Origin: Actinomyces massiliensis 4401292
Lineage (GTDB): Bacteria; Actinomycetota; Actinomycetes; Actinomycetales; Actinomycetaceae
Length of the DNA: 64,000 nt
Assembly (NCBI RefSeq): GCF_000269805.1
Contig: NZ_JH711481.1
Coordinates: 845,785-909,784, forward strand
Direction: 5' to 3'
Of this stretch, positions 15,734-23,878 are shown one piece after another; the stretch's first letter is position 1, and every line of letters starts with the position of its first letter. The translations under genes were made by a program, and so were the position numbers. The notes beneath the pieces were generated by a model. The model made no database searches, was not told the origin of the DNA, and saw only the letters and a list, made by a program, of their open reading frames with translations.

Positions 15734-17167
15734 TTATCGCTGCTTCCACTCGTTCACATCCTGGGCCCAGGACGTGGCGGGAATGAACTCGAATCTGTCG
15801 TGCATGCCGTAGGCGTTGATCGAGATATCGGCCTCCAACCCGGTTCCCGCGATTCTCGTCTCGTTGATCTGCTCGCCCGTGAGTAGATCGAAAGCGGTCA
15901 GGTGGTAGGAGTCGTCCATGCTGTTCCGCAGCTCGAATAGGTAGAGAACGTCGTTATAAACCGCGGTCGAGGTGGAGTAGGAATCCTCCCTGACCATGTG
16001 GATGATGGGCTCGCTGGATTCCGGGAGGCGGACGTCGAGGAGGTTGTTTCCGGTTGCGATTCGCCAGCCCTCGCTGCAGTGCGTGTAGACGTGATCATCG
16101 GAAGCGGAGTTGAGGGGATCGTCCTGTGCCAGAGTGACGACCTCGCCGGTGTCCAGACTGATGACTCGCGGTGGATCATCGGCTTTCGCATCGGGGCCGT
16201 TGCCGGTGGCGATCGCCCACCGTCCGTAGACCTCGTAGAGGTTGAGGTCCTCATTCACCTTATGGTGGGCCCCGTTGTCCATGCTGATGAGTCCGGTGCA
16301 TGTGCGGTCCGATTCCTCATCAATGCGGGAGTACCAGACGACCGCATGGGGTGAGAGCCCTCGAATGGTCTCCGAGGTCAAGGAGCCGGCGTCGAGAATG
16401 GTGGACAGGTCGGAGAGGTTCAACGTTCGGGCCACGGTCTCGCCCATTCGACCCTGGTCGCTGGCCCAGGCGAACAGAGTGCCCTCCTCGGTCAGGCAGA
16501 GGTATCGGTCGTAGGGGAAGACGTTGTTGGGGGTGTGGGGGTGTACCCAGATGCGCTCGCTCAGGGTCGCCGTCGCAGTGATCGCGCCGTCGGATAAGCG
16601 GATTGCGACGACGTCGAGCGGCGCTGAGAAATCCCGCATGGATGTGCCATTGACCGTGGTGGTCGGCTGCGGGTAAGGCATTCGGACGACCATGGCATAG
16701 GCGTGCTCGTCGTCCAGGACGGGGGCGCTGGCGAGCAGAATGGTTCCGGCGCCCTCATGGACGGCGCTGGGCGTGGATCTATCGTCAACAGTGGTGGTCG
16801 CGTATTCTCCGGTGTCCGGATCGAGGACGAGCATTCTGGTGGTCTGCTCGGCCAGATCGACGATCACAGTCGATTGCAGGTTGTTAAGATCGATTCCGCC
16901 CGAATCATCGCGCGTGTCGGTGTGCGGGGCAGGCAGGCTGCCGACCAGATGGCATCCCCTCATGCCGCAGATGCGCTTATCGAATCCCAGAAGTTTCGGC
17001 CACAGCTGCTCCTTGGCGAAGTTGATGGGCATAGCGGTGGAACTGGGAGGCGCCGTAAAGCTCGCAGAGGCTGAACCCGTTCTCCCGGATATGCGGCTGC
17101 AGCCCGGGAGCATTGCCGGCGCGACGATTCCTCCGGCGAGAGCCAGGAGGGCGTGGCGGCGCTTCAT
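15734..17167 (-). CDS. Lipoprotein with beta-propeller-like repeats, function unknown
   Basis: 477 residues from ATG 17167, with AAGGAG 5 nt upstream. The signal peptide ends in lipobox LPGC (Cys23). The rest is rich in beta strands and repeated patterns such as STVIVDLAEQTTRMLVLDPDTGEYATT, DVVAIRLSDGAITATATL, PRVISLDTGEVVTLA and YHLTAFDLLTGEQINETRI. These resemble PQQ- or WD-type propeller blades, each ending in a D-x-x-TGE turn, but the family is not recognised with confidence. It is probably anchored on the outer face of the membrane. Downstream is repeat array C; upstream is a long gene-free stretch. Confidence 0.7.
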   Translation of the reverse strand: MKRRHALLALAGGIVAPAMLPGCSRISGRTGSASASFTAPPSSTAMPINFAKEQLWPKLLGFDKRICGMRGCHLVGSLPAPHTDTRDDSGGIDLNNLQSTVIVDLAEQTTRMLVLDPDTGEYATTTVDDRSTPSAVHEGAGTILLASAPVLDDEHAYAMVVRMPYPQPTTTVNGTSMRDFSAPLDVVAIRLSDGAITATATLSERIWVHPHTPNNVFPYDRYLCLTEEGTLFAWASDQGRMGETVARTLNLSDLSTILDAGSLTSETIRGLSPHAVVWYSRIDEESDRTCTGLISMDNGAHHKVNEDLNLYEVYGRWAIATGNGPDAKADDPPRVISLDTGEVVTLAQDDPLNSASDDHVYTHCSEGWRIATGNNLLDVRLPESSEPIIHMVREDSYSTSTAVYNDVLYLFELRNSMDDSYHLTAFDLLTGEQINETRIAGTGLEADISINAYGMHDRFEFIPATSWAQDVNEWKQR

Positions 17168-17270
17168 GATGCTCCTTGCGGACAGGGCTGGCGAGCCCAT
17201 GGAGAGGGACGCTGTCATCATGACTGCTGACGCTTGTCCGCACAATGGGGAGCTCGCCCCGCTCCCGCAG

Positions 17271-17310
17271 GCCGGGGCTATCTGGGGCTATCTGGGGCTA
17301 TCTGGGACTA
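17271..17310 (+). repeat. 10-bp tandem repeat, four copies
   Basis: Units GCCGGGGCTA, TCTGGGGCTA, TCTGGGGCTA and TCTGGGACTA lie end to end, 104 bp upstream of the lipoprotein start codon. The near-identity of the middle two suggests slippage. Confidence 0.8.
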
Positions 17311-17415
17311 GCCGGCTTCGCCTGCGGCCGTGACTCCGAAAAGAGCCGCGGATGTCGCTTATTTCAGTTGCCCTAGTTGTCCCATTTGTTCCTGGAGGTT
17401 TATCCGTGGGTCTCT

Positions 17416-17575
17416 AGGTGTCCAAAACGGAGGGGATTAAAGTGCCGCCAGCCCAGGTATCTCCAAGGAACCGTGCGATGACCCGGTGTTTTTGGCGTGT
17501 TTTCGGTGTGTTCTCAATGTGCTTCGGTGTCGCGCTGCATGGTGTCCGGGCTGATCTCCTCCGTTTTGGACACCT
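17416..17575. mobile_element. MITE-like element with 18-bp perfect terminal inverted repeats
   Basis: AGGTGTCCAAAACGGAGG (17416-17433) is repeated in perfect inverted form at 17558-17575. The 124-bp interior has no coding frame of note. No target duplication is obvious. The ends resemble the termini of small non-autonomous transposons; no matching transposase lies in the window. Confidence 0.45.
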
Positions 17576-17796
17576 GGCGCGCTCACTGCGCCGTGCCGAC
17601 ACCCTGGCAGGGCCGTCCGGAGCGGGCCCGGGCGGGGCATCCCCGGGAGCGACCAACCGCGCATCCCGCTTATCCCAGTTCTGTAACGGTTCGCGCTCGC
17701 ACGCAACCTCATTCATGTGGAGTGGTTGAATGCTTATGGCTAGTCGCCACCGTTCCCCTTCTCCTCCCCTTACTCCTTGTCCTCCCCGAGGCTCCC

Positions 17797-18384
17797 ATGA
17801 ACACGCCTATGACGCCCTCGTTCCCTCCCGCACCCGCCTACCCCTCGTATCCCGCTTCCGCGCGTCCTCCTCGGCCGACGCCCCGGCGCCGCGGACTGGT
17901 CCGCAAATCGCTGCCTTTCATTCTGACCTTTGCTCTTGGTGTCGGCGTCGGCGCCTCCGGCTCGTCCAGCAATGCGAGTCCCTCCTCGACCCCGGAGCCC
18001 ACTGCCTCTCCGGAGGCGACCGTGGTCTATTCGCCGACGCCGGTGCCCACGGTCGTCTACACCCCCACGCCCGTGCCCACCGTCGTCTACAGCCCGGCCC
18101 CGACGACGCCGGCCCCGCAGGAGCAGAGCACGACCGAGCCCGCCGCCCCTCAGCCGGAGGAGGACCCGGCGGGCGGGCAGGATGCCGGCGCTACTGGCGG
18201 CGGTGATGGCGGAGCCTCGAATTCCGAGGAGGCCCCCGCACCCCAGCAGCCGCCCAAGAGCGCCTACTATGGCAATTGCACGGAGGCCCGAGAGGCCGGT
18301 GCCGCCCCGCTCTATCAGGGCGAGCCCGGATATCGCCCTGGACTGGACCGCGATCACGACGGCATCGCCTGCGAGTGGAAGTAG
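17797..18384 (+). CDS. Membrane-anchored protein with C-terminal Excalibur calcium-binding domain
   Basis: 195 residues from ATG 17797. A Pro-rich cytoplasmic lead (1-37) precedes one membrane helix (about 38-56, LPFILTFALGVGVGAS). A long Pro/Thr/Glu-rich stalk follows, with three copies of a 9-residue motif VVYSPTPVPT / VVYTPTPVPT / VVYSPAPTT (about 76-103). The C-terminus (about 157-195) is an Excalibur domain with YYGNCTEAREAGAAPL and the calcium loop DRDHDGIACEWK. The domain is common in exported Gram-positive proteins. The stalk suggests it spans the cell wall. The role is unknown. Confidence 0.85.
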   Translation: MNTPMTPSFPPAPAYPSYPASARPPRPTPRRRGLVRKSLPFILTFALGVGVGASGSSSNASPSSTPEPTASPEATVVYSPTPVPTVVYTPTPVPTVVYSPAPTTPAPQEQSTTEPAAPQPEEDPAGGQDAGATGGGDGGASNSEEAPAPQQPPKSAYYGNCTEAREAGAAPLYQGEPGYRPGLDRDHDGIACEWK

Positions 18385-18445
18385 TCGAGGAGGCGGTTGA
18401 CCGCCCCTGCGCCGCATTCATGCGTCCGAGCGGGTAAGACGCAGG

Positions 18446-18738
18446 AATCCGCCGGCCTGCGCCATGCCCTGCGCGATATCGAGGAGACATCGCGCGAGGC
18501 GACTGACGAACTGCGGCGAATGCTGGGAGTGCTGCGCGAGGATTCCGGACCCTCGTCGCTGTCGCCGCTGTCCGTGCCGGAGGACCTGCAGCACGCTCTT
18601 GCCGGTGCGGTCGGCCGGGCTTGCCGTGCCGGCGTGACGGTCGAGGTTGGGGCTGAGCCCGGGAACGGCTCCCGTCGTCTCCGCCGCTGGTGGCGGCGCA
18701 GCCGGATTGGGCCGGAGAGCTCAGGGACCTCCCGGTAG
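18446..18738 (+). pseudogene. Histidine kinase remnant (paralogue of the kinase at 6563-7801)
   Basis: The frame reads GLRHALRDIEETSREATDELRRMLGVLRED, closely matching GLRHALRDAESSSREATDGLRRMLAVLRDE of the intact kinase, and continues into LAGAVGRACRAGVTVEVGAEP before homology ends. The sensor, the phospho-His segment and the whole ATP-binding core are gone. It is followed directly by a deleted response-regulator gene, reproducing the order of the intact system. Confidence 0.8.
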
Positions 18739-18807
18739 AGGGGGCTGCCATCTCTTCTGGGGCCTCGAGTTCGCCGAGCTCAGAGTATGTGGACGTGGGG
18801 AGTCGCC

Positions 18808-19003
18808 ATGGATGAGCCGGTGCCCGGTCCCATCCGAGTGCTCATCGCTGAGGATCAGGTGCTTCTGCGCACCTCGTTCGCCGCGCTCGCGGGCGCTGAG
18901 CCCGACCTGGAGGTCGTCGGTCGGGCGGCCGACGGGGGCGCGGGACCGCGCCCAGCTCGTCATCGCCGCCTACGAGGCCGGCCTCGTGCGGCCCGGGAAT
19001 TGA
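18808..19003 (+). pseudogene. Response regulator remnant with internal out-of-frame deletion
   Basis: From ATG 18808 the receiver start is seen (PIRVLIAEDQVLLRTSFAAL, then DLEVVGRAADG), matching the intact regulator at 7798-8553. Near 18936 the sequence jumps to the extreme C-terminus (RDRAQLVIAAYEAGLVRPG) in another frame. About 160-170 codons, including the phospho-Asp and most of the LuxR HTH, are missing. Confidence 0.82.
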
Positions 19004-19098
19004 GGTGCGCCTGCATGTGCGCCTGTATGGAGCGCTGGTTGGGCGGGTGCGGTTAACGGGGGCGTTTTCGTGTCGCACCCACGCCGTAGTCTGTACAT

Positions 19099-21426
19099 AT
19101 GTTCGATAGTTGGGGTGCTGCCGGCTCGGCCGCGGGGAATGCCGCGGGCGGGTCGGTCGGTGTGCTGCCGGACGGCGCCGCTGCGGATGAGAGTGCTTCG
19201 GCGGGTTTGGCGGGGATGGCGCCGGGTGCCGCTCTGGCGGGTGCGGTTGAGCGCTTGGTGGCGCCGCTTCTGGCCCCGTCTCCGTCCCCGGTCATCGGCA
19301 GCGGTACTGCTGGGGCTTCCGGCTCCACCGACGGCGTCATCGACGCCTGCAGCGCAGGTGCCGGGCTGTTCGCGGATGTGGTGGACCCCGGCGAGCGGGC
19401 GCTCGTGGAGGCCGCGGAGTCGCTGGTGGTCAACGACGATCGGAGCGCCTATGCTCTGGCGGATTTGGGTGCGGATGGTTTGAGCGAGCTGGTGGCGGCG
19501 TGCGGCCGTCTGGCTGCTTGGGCGCAGTGGGCCCAGTCGGTGGCTGCCGTGTGCCTGGCCCGTTGCCCGGAGATGTGCGGCCTGCCGTGGCGGCCTTCTC
19601 GGGGTGATGACCGGTGCGGAGAGCGGGATCGAGACGGCCGGGAGCCCCAGAGAGGCGGGGATGCGCGTGCGGTATCGCCCGGCGACTTGGCGGCGGGGCG
19701 GTGGAATGCTTCTGGTGAGATCGCGTGTCGTCTGGGCGTCTCGCGTACGCGAGCCTCGCGTCTGGTGGATCGGGGTGCGGGGCTGCTGGATGAGCGACTC
19801 GCGCCGACGTCGGGTTTGCATCGGGTGGGGCTGCTGGATGAGTCCAAGACCGGTCTACTGGTGCGACGGCTCGCCGAGGAGCCTGCCGGTGTGGTGGAGA
19901 CGGTGCAGGCCCGGGTGCTGGGCAGGGCTGTGCATCGTACCTCTGCTCAGCTGGGTCGGGACGTGGATCGGGCGCTGACGGCCCTGGACCCCGATGGCGT
20001 GAGTCGTCGGGCCCGGCGCAACACGTTCCGGCGTCATGTGTCCCGACCCCGCCAGGCCGGTGCGGGGGTGTGCGAGATGCGCCTGCTGATGCCCCGGGCC
20101 GACGCCTTCCTGGTGGATGCGACCCTGGACGCCATCGCCGCCTCCGCACGTGCCGCCGGTGACGAGCGCACTACGGGACAGCTGCGGGCCGACGCCCTGG
20201 TGGCCTTGAGCCTGCATGCCTTGAGGGCCGGCCAGCACCGCGCCGCAGGGCAGCGTGCCACCGGGCCGATTGCCGCCGATGACGACGCCGCAGCCGAGAG
20301 CGCTGTTGACGCTGCTACGGCGGATCTGATGCCTGATGGCGTTCCGCTTGCGGAGCTGCTGGCCGCTCTCAGCGGTCTGGTCAGTCATGCGGGCCCGTGG
20401 TGGATGCCCTCGGGTACTGATCCGATTGCTCTGCCGCCTGGTCTGACAGTCCATGTGGACGTCACTGTCCCCATGGATCACCTGGCCGCTCTCCTTGACG
20501 AATCGTCTTCTGGCCCGCCTGGCGGCAATGCGCCTGATGGCAGGCTGCTCGGCTCTGCTGGACCGCCTGGCGACTCGCTTGATGCTGCCGGGATGCCGGA
20601 CAGTGAACCACTCGATGAACCACCCGATATCGGGTCGTCCGGCGATCCGCGCGCCTGCGCGCCCCTCGGGGAGGCGAGCCTGGGCGCCGGCGGCAGGAGC
20701 ATGCCCGTGCCGGCCGCGGTCGCCAGGGCTCTGGCTGCGGGCGGGACCTGGCGGCGCCTGATCACCGACCCCATCGTGGGGACTGTGGTCGATGTGGGGC
20801 GCACTCGCTACCGGCCGCCGGCAGGGCTGGCTGATCTGGTGCGCGCCCGCGATCGGGGCTGCACCCATCCGGGATGTGAAGTCCCGGCACGCGGCTGCGA
20901 TCTCGATCACATCACTCCCTGGGCCAGTGGCGGCACCACCAGTCTGGAGAACCTGACTTGCTTGTGCCGGGCCCATCATCGTCTCAAGCACACCCCCGGG
21001 TGGGCGCTGACCCGTACCGGTGACGGCGCCCTGATCTGGCGTACGCCCACCGGTGCCCGCTATCGCCGTGAGCCGGACGGCGCCATCGCCCTCCTGCCCC
21101 GCCGCACTGGCCCCCGCCAGGCAGTTGCTTCCGCGGTTCGAGTGCCCGACGCTCTCGCTCGCGCCGTCACTCCCGCCGTCCTGGACCGCCTCGACAAGGG
21201 GCTCGCAGATCCTCACATCGCCGACGGCGCTGCTGGTTCCGTCGCCGCGCCCGGCTGCGTCGCGGCCGACGTCGCCGCTACTGGCGGCGGGGAGTCGGCC
21301 CCCGTGATCACCACTCGCGGCCCGCGCCCCGGCGAGAACCCCGGAGACTACGAGACCACTCCCTACCCCCGGGCTCTGCACGCACTCGGCCTGACTCCGC
21401 TGCTCGATGCCATCCCGCCCTTCTGA
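19099..21426 (+). CDS. DUF222 protein with C-terminal HNH endonuclease motif
   Basis: 775 residues. The N-terminal two-thirds is Ala/Gly-rich with a DUF222-like core (about 95-420: VDPGERALVEAAESLVV, ASRLVDRGAGLLDERL, then LDATLDAIAASARAAGDERTTGQLRADALVAL). The C-terminal HNH domain (about 587-635) has CTHPGC, CDLDHITPWASGG, ENLTCLCRAHHRLKH, giving the expected His-Asn-His metal site and Cys pairs. DUF222-HNH proteins are abundant, often multi-copy, in actinobacteria and have no settled role; some behave like group-specific mobile genes. Here it sits between the response-regulator remnant and the glycosyltransferase gene, a position occupied by no gene in the other copy of this block. Confidence 0.85.
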   Translation: MFDSWGAAGSAAGNAAGGSVGVLPDGAAADESASAGLAGMAPGAALAGAVERLVAPLLAPSPSPVIGSGTAGASGSTDGVIDACSAGAGLFADVVDPGERALVEAAESLVVNDDRSAYALADLGADGLSELVAACGRLAAWAQWAQSVAAVCLARCPEMCGLPWRPSRGDDRCGERDRDGREPQRGGDARAVSPGDLAAGRWNASGEIACRLGVSRTRASRLVDRGAGLLDERLAPTSGLHRVGLLDESKTGLLVRRLAEEPAGVVETVQARVLGRAVHRTSAQLGRDVDRALTALDPDGVSRRARRNTFRRHVSRPRQAGAGVCEMRLLMPRADAFLVDATLDAIAASARAAGDERTTGQLRADALVALSLHALRAGQHRAAGQRATGPIAADDDAAAESAVDAATADLMPDGVPLAELLAALSGLVSHAGPWWMPSGTDPIALPPGLTVHVDVTVPMDHLAALLDESSSGPPGGNAPDGRLLGSAGPPGDSLDAAGMPDSEPLDEPPDIGSSGDPRACAPLGEASLGAGGRSMPVPAAVARALAAGGTWRRLITDPIVGTVVDVGRTRYRPPAGLADLVRARDRGCTHPGCEVPARGCDLDHITPWASGGTTSLENLTCLCRAHHRLKHTPGWALTRTGDGALIWRTPTGARYRREPDGAIALLPRRTGPRQAVASAVRVPDALARAVTPAVLDRLDKGLADPHIADGAAGSVAAPGCVAADVAATGGGESAPVITTRGPRPGENPGDYETTPYPRALHALGLTPLLDAIPPF

Positions 21427-21503
21427 GAATCTGAGGACTAGAACCCCAGAGAATCCAGCCGGCGGGCGGCTTCCGGTAGCCGTTTCCGGTAGCAGTGGGG
21501 CGC

Positions 21504-22676
21504 TCAGGCCTTCTCGCGGAACACGACCCGGCGCTGGATCAGGTAGCTGGCCATGTAGATCGTGCTGTCGCCCAGAATCTTGGCGATGCCCAGCGGGACG
21601 CCGATCCCGGTCAGTGCCGCCAGGGCCAGGTAGCTCGCCGCGACCAGGGCGAGGGCGAGCGCCGTGTAGCGCACCGCCGTGCGGCCCACCGTGCCGGGCG
21701 CCGCCCGGAAGATTCGCCGATTCATGAAGAAGTTGGCTGCGCCGCTGATCACTCGTGCGCCCACGACGCTCGTCAGCAGATTCCCGGTCAGCAGGTGCAG
21801 GACCATGACCCCGACCCAGTCGATGGCGAAGCTCGCCAGGGACGCCCCCGTGAAGCGCAGCAGTGGAGCGTAGATCCGCGCCGAGTCCTGCAGCGGGCGG
21901 AAGTGGGAGGAGGTGTTGCCGGGCTCGTAGACCGTGGCGATCTCGACCTCCTCGACCGCCATCCCCAGCTCGCGGGCCCGCAGCAGGGCCGACAGCTCGT
22001 ACTCGTAGCGGTCTCCGGGGACCTCCAGCAGCCAGTCCAGTCCGCCGGCCGGGTAGCCGCGCAGACCGGTCTGGGTATCGCGCAGCCGCCACCCGGTGGC
22101 CCCGCGGAACAGCAGTGCGGTGGCGCTGTTCCCGAGCCGACTGCGCAGGGGCACCGGCCCGGTGAAGGCCCGTACCCCCAGCGTCATATGGCCGGTCTCG
22201 CGGACCCGGTGGGCCACCGCGGCGATGTCGACGGGCGTGTGCTGGCCATCGGCGTCGGCGCATACGACGTCGGCGTGCGGCCACAGGTCCGCGGCCCGCG
22301 CCAGGCCGGTGCGCAGAGCCGCCCCCTTGCCCGCGTTGACCGAATAGCCGGTGATCACGGCCCCGGCGTCGCCGGCCGCGGCGAACACCTCCTCGTAGGC
22401 CGGGCCCGAGCCGTCGTCGACAACGAGCACCTGCGCGCCGGGCAGCCGCCGCCGGATGTCGGTCACCAGCGCGGCCAGGCGGGCGTCGGGCTGGTAGGCG
22501 GGCACGAGCACCACCAGCCAGGCGGGCCGGAAGCGCTCGGCCTCGGATGTGGCGCCGGCGCTCTGTCGGCTCTGTCGCGGCATCGCGGTTGTCCCGCTGG
22601 TCGGGATCGTCATGTCGTCGTGGCGGCCGGGGTCGATTCGACGGCGGACCGGCACGGGTCCTGTCTGCACGCTCAT
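21504..22676 (-). CDS. GT2 glycosyltransferase fused to GtrA-like membrane domain (intact copy)
   Basis: 390 residues from ATG 22676, one base after the stop of the glycosidase gene. GT2 domain (about 50-250): VVLVPAYQPDARL, VLVVDDGSGPAYEEV, DVVCADADGQHTP, then RDTQTGLRGYP. GtrA-type domain (about 265-390) has four membrane helices and the arginine motif FFMNRRIFRAAPGTVGR. Such fusions transfer sugar to a polyprenyl phosphate carrier and help flip it outward. It is the full-length version of the truncated gene at 8612-9678. With the two upstream genes it forms a probable cell-surface glycan operon. Confidence 0.85.
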   Translation of the reverse strand: MSVQTGPVPVRRRIDPGRHDDMTIPTSGTTAMPRQSRQSAGATSEAERFRPAWLVVLVPAYQPDARLAALVTDIRRRLPGAQVLVVDDGSGPAYEEVFAAAGDAGAVITGYSVNAGKGAALRTGLARAADLWPHADVVCADADGQHTPVDIAAVAHRVRETGHMTLGVRAFTGPVPLRSRLGNSATALLFRGATGWRLRDTQTGLRGYPAGGLDWLLEVPGDRYEYELSALLRARELGMAVEEVEIATVYEPGNTSSHFRPLQDSARIYAPLLRFTGASLASFAIDWVGVMVLHLLTGNLLTSVVGARVISGAANFFMNRRIFRAAPGTVGRTAVRYTALALALVAASYLALAALTGIGVPLGIAKILGDSTIYMASYLIQRRVVFREKA

Positions 22677-22677
22677 G

Positions 22678-23739
22678 TCAGGCTCCCTGGGCGATGTAGA
22701 GGATGTCGGAGGTGGCGCGCTCGCCACCGTTGGAGGGCTGATTGATGATCCGGCCGTTGAAATACATGGCCGAAGACCCGCCGCCATCGAGGTTGTAGGC
22801 GACCTGGCAGCCGAGGTCGGCCATGATCTGAGCCATCTCGGTCATGGTGGTGCCGCGTGAGTGGCCCTCACTGCGGCCATCGACGACGACGAACATGTAG
22901 TGGTTGGTGTCCACCCAGCCGAGAGCGGTGCGCGGCTGGTTCCCCTGGATGGAGTGGTTGCCGAAGTTCGTATCGACCTCCACCTCGTCGATCCCGGCGG
23001 GGATCTGCCCGGCGTTGACCAGAGCGGGGCCGAAGGACAGCGTGTTCCACACCCCGGCGTCGAGAAGGGCCTGGGCATTGGTGGAGGTCTCGTCGTAGAT
23101 CTCGCAACGGCCGTCGGTGTAGAAGGCGAGTCCGTCGCGCACGCCGTCATCGCGATAGACGGCGCCGTTGCGGATGAGGATGCCGTCGGAGCGGAAGCCG
23201 TAGTAGTCGCCGTTGATGGCGAAGACGGCGTCGTGCGCGGCGGCGATCTCGCTGGGCTTGGCGGTGATGTTGGTGCCGAACTCGTTGTTGGCGAAGGCGC
23301 TGCGGATGGCGGTGGCGTCGCTGACGGTGATGTCGGCCGTGTAGTAGGTGATGGTGTCCGCGCCGGAACCGGTGGCGACCTCATTGATCTCGATCGAGGT
23401 CAGCGACGAGGTGTAGGACGTGTCGGTGACGGTGATGCTGGCCGCGTCGGCGGTCGCGGTCGAGGCCCCCGCGGCGTTCTGGGCCTCGTAGGCCTCGACA
23501 TCGGTGATCTCGGTGTGGTCGATCACGAAGCGGTTGAGCGCCCAGGCGCTGGTGCCGGTGGCGGTCAGTCCCAGGACGGCGGCGCCTCCCAGCAGGAAGT
23601 TGCGGCGCGTATGACGGCGGGACTGTTGAGTCCGGGCCGAGGGCTCGTGCGTCAGGGTTGCTGCAGAGCCGGGGGTGTCGGCAGTACTGGTAGAGCTGCC
23701 GGCGGAGTGCGGGGCCGGTGCCCGGTGGTGTTTCGACAT
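22678..23739 (-). CDS. Phosphodiester glycosidase (NAGPA-type) family protein, exported
   Basis: 353 residues. The N-terminus has a twin-arginine-like signal (TRRNFLLGGAAVLG) at about residues 43-65, serving as export signal or anchor. The catalytic domain shows FAINGDYYGFRSDGILIRNG, FGPALVNAGQIP, PRTALGWVDTNHYMFVVVDGR and YNLDGGGSSAMYFNG, the hallmark NGDYF..DGR..DGGGS pattern of this family. Its members remove GlcNAc from phosphodiester-linked glycans, and in bacteria occur in exopolysaccharide and wall-polymer loci. It ends one base before the GT2-GtrA gene. It probably trims or remodels the same glycan. Confidence 0.88.
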   Translation of the reverse strand: MSKHHRAPAPHSAGSSTSTADTPGSAATLTHEPSARTQQSRRHTRRNFLLGGAAVLGLTATGTSAWALNRFVIDHTEITDVEAYEAQNAAGASTATADAASITVTDTSYTSSLTSIEINEVATGSGADTITYYTADITVSDATAIRSAFANNEFGTNITAKPSEIAAAHDAVFAINGDYYGFRSDGILIRNGAVYRDDGVRDGLAFYTDGRCEIYDETSTNAQALLDAGVWNTLSFGPALVNAGQIPAGIDEVEVDTNFGNHSIQGNQPRTALGWVDTNHYMFVVVDGRSEGHSRGTTMTEMAQIMADLGCQVAYNLDGGGSSAMYFNGRIINQPSNGGERATSDILYIAQGA

Positions 23740-23878
23740 GGCTTCACCGTGCCGAACCGGCGTGTGGCGGGCGTGGGGCGGCCTTGTGAATCGTCTGTGA
23801 AGCCGGCGGGTGCGGGAGAGCCCACGCGTAGCCGGGCCTGTCTGCGGTCTTGTCCCGGATCGGCCTCGGTGGACCAGC

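Larger units (their letters stand above)
17168..17796. other. Gene-poor intergenic region with tandem repeats and a MITE-like element
   Basis: No convincing gene in 629 bp. It contains four 10-bp tandem repeats (17271-17310) and a 160-bp element with 18-bp inverted ends (17416-17575). Short open frames across it have no recognisable domain or ribosome site. Confidence 0.6.
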
